Shown here: one piece after another, positions 5,743 through 6,654 of the stretch
Numbering within the stretch: position 1 is the first letter of the stretch
Layout: each line of letters opens with the position of its first letter
Assembly (NCBI GenBank): GCA_002306005.1
Contig: DBRO01000028.1
Span: forward strand, 9,649 to 16,302
From: Ruminococcus sp. UBA1366
Lineage (GTDB): Bacteria > Bacillota > Clostridia > Oscillospirales > Ruminococcaceae
Reading direction: 5' to 3'
Length of the DNA: 6,654 nt
Notes under the pieces: generated by a model
Databases searched by the model: none
Told to the model about the DNA's origin: nothing
What the model saw: only the letters and a program-made list of their open reading frames with translations
Position numbers and translations under genes: made by a program

Positions 5743-6654
5743 TTATTCGTTCCTTTCTTCTTGACCATCGTCAAGCTCGTTTATACTGTTGATAATTTGT
5801 ATGAACTGGTCTCTTTCTTCCTTTGACCACATCATATCGAGGAGAAAATACCCTCGCAGGACGCCAGATTTGACCTTGGCCACTGTGAATTTCTTCTTCA
5901 TAGCCTCCAACGGCTTACTGCTTTTACGCCAATTTCCGGCATCGAGCAGTTCCTGCGCCCTGTTCCATTGCTCACGCTTTATGATGGCGGGGTGGTCATT
6001 CTCCCAGTACCACTGTGGCAAAATATTGCGGTTTTTAGCCGTTTTGTGGGTAAGGTAGTCTTTGGAGTAGGTTTTTTGGTATCGGACATCACCGCAGTAC
6101 TTCTCATTACGCAAAATGCTCTTGATGGTAGCCTGCCGCCAATAATCCATACCCTTCGGAGAGCGTATCTCTTGCTCCGTGAGGGATTCCGCAATTTCCC
6201 TCGGTGAAGCACCCTCTGTAAAGCTGTCGAATATGTACCGTACGATTTCTGCCTCCGCAGGCTCGATTTTCACCCTGCCTGAATAATCTCGGTAATAGCC
6301 GATAGTGTTTTTTACAGAGTATTTGTACAGACCCTCCTGCATTCGGTAGCGTATGCCTTCCTTGATTGCAATGCTTTTCTGCTGACTCTCCAGTTCCGCC
6401 AAGGCCGACAAAATGGATATAATCAGCTTGTTTTTGCCGTCACTGGTGTTAATACCCTCGGATTCAAAATTTACTGCCACTGGGGGATTGAGGTCACTCA
6501 GTCTCCGCAGCGTGGTCAAAATATCCACAATGTTACGACCAAAGCGGCTGATGCTCTTGGTAAGAATGAGGTCAATTTTACCGGCACACGCATCCTCGAT
6601 CATCTCTTGAAAGCCTTTCCGCTTGCCTACAGAAGTGCCACTTATACCCTCGTC
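5743..6654 (-). CDS. Serine recombinase, N-terminus cut by window edge, no zinc ribbon
   Basis: Site-specific recombinase of the resolvase/invertase superfamily, expected to integrate and excise its element through a 5' phosphoserine intermediate. The frame is open to base 6654, giving 303 visible residues; the catalytic serine and perhaps 70-90 residues are missing. Visible residues 1-10 hold DEGISGTS, typical of the catalytic domain. SRFGRN (36-41) supplies the two conserved arginines. The long helix with ALAELESQQKS (84-94) follows. A Recombinase domain (about 105-205) includes NTIGYYRD and the ILRNEKYCGDVRYQKTY stretch (180-196). The usual Cys4 zinc ribbon is absent: only two cysteines are visible. 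Instead a charged tail ends in GVLRGYFLLDMMWSKEERD (264-282). The full protein would be about 380 residues, short for a large serine integrase. Tandem relatives may lie upstream. Confidence 0.92.
   Translation of the reverse strand, partial: DEGISGTSVGKRKGFQEMIEDACAGKIDLILTKSISRFGRNIVDILTTLRRLSDLNPPVAVNFESEGINTSDGKNKLIISILSALAELESQQKSIAIKEGIRYRMQEGLYKYSVKNTIGYYRDYSGRVKIEPAEAEIVRYIFDSFTEGASPREIAESLTEQEIRSPKGMDYWRQATIKSILRNEKYCGDVRYQKTYSKDYLTHKTAKNRNILPQWYWENDHPAIIKREQWNRAQELLDAGNWRKSSKPLEAMKKKFTVAKVKSGVLRGYFLLDMMWSKEERDQFIQIINSINELDDGQEERNE

Larger units (their letters stand above)
5176..6654 (-). mobile_element. End of an integrated serine-recombinase element (continues beyond the window)
   Basis: The right part of the window carries a serine recombinase and a companion gene, both on the minus strand, next to ordinary chromosomal genes. 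Recombinase genes usually lie at an end of the element they mobilise, so the boundary should be in the gene-free stretch 5152-5317. The left limit given here is a guess based on the truncated terminator at 5152-5175; no duplicated attachment sequence can be seen because the other end is outside the window. Type (integrative conjugative, mobilisable or prophage) cannot be told. Confidence 0.55.

Noticed and set aside
1..6654. CRISPR arrays, tRNA or rRNA genes and insertion sequence inverted repeats.
   Set aside because: No regularly spaced repeats, no cloverleaf-like sequence and no transposase gene were seen; the 16S-like 14-mer at 5285-5298 is an SD match, not rRNA.

Overview
The window comes from an endospore-forming Firmicute, most likely a Clostridia lineage of the gut Oscillospiraceae/Ruminococcaceae type. 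Evidence for this is a spoIIIA sporulation operon, Gram-positive Shine-Dalgarno (SD) sequences, base composition near 50% GC by eye, and a gut-Clostridia style serine-recombinase element beside it. The genus cannot be fixed from these bases.

Positions 1-3593 (minus strand) hold six consecutive genes of the spoIIIA operon in canonical order: spoIIIAA, AB, AC, AD, AE and the first half of AF. spoIIIAG and spoIIIAH would lie beyond base 1. Gaps are 13-30 bases, each gene with its own SD. Together with SpoIIQ from the forespore, these mother-cell proteins build the channel joining mother cell and forespore after engulfment. A good match to a sigma-E promoter lies just upstream of spoIIIAA.

Positions 3594-3740 form a divergent intergenic region. 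The sigma-E-like promoter fires left into spoIIIA. A near-consensus sigma-A promoter with an extended -10 fires right. The rightward leader has an unusual layout: the SD is separated from the start codon by a small GC-rich hairpin and a U-tract.

Positions 3741-5151 (plus strand) hold a cation diffusion facilitator (CDF) metal exporter and, 16 bases later, a 174-residue protein of unknown function, probably co-transcribed.

Positions 5152-5317 look like the boundary between chromosome and a mobile element. They hold a hairpin resembling a terminator that lost its U-tract, a short palindrome, a strong intact terminator, and an orphan, almost perfect SD with no gene behind it.

Positions 5318-6654 (minus strand) are the end of an integrated element. 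A serine recombinase, cut by the window edge, lacks the usual C-terminal zinc ribbon. Two bases after it comes a 140-residue protein of unknown function that is translationally tied to it. This pair and the junction beside it are the least explained part of the window. The rest is ordinary, well-conserved chromosome.
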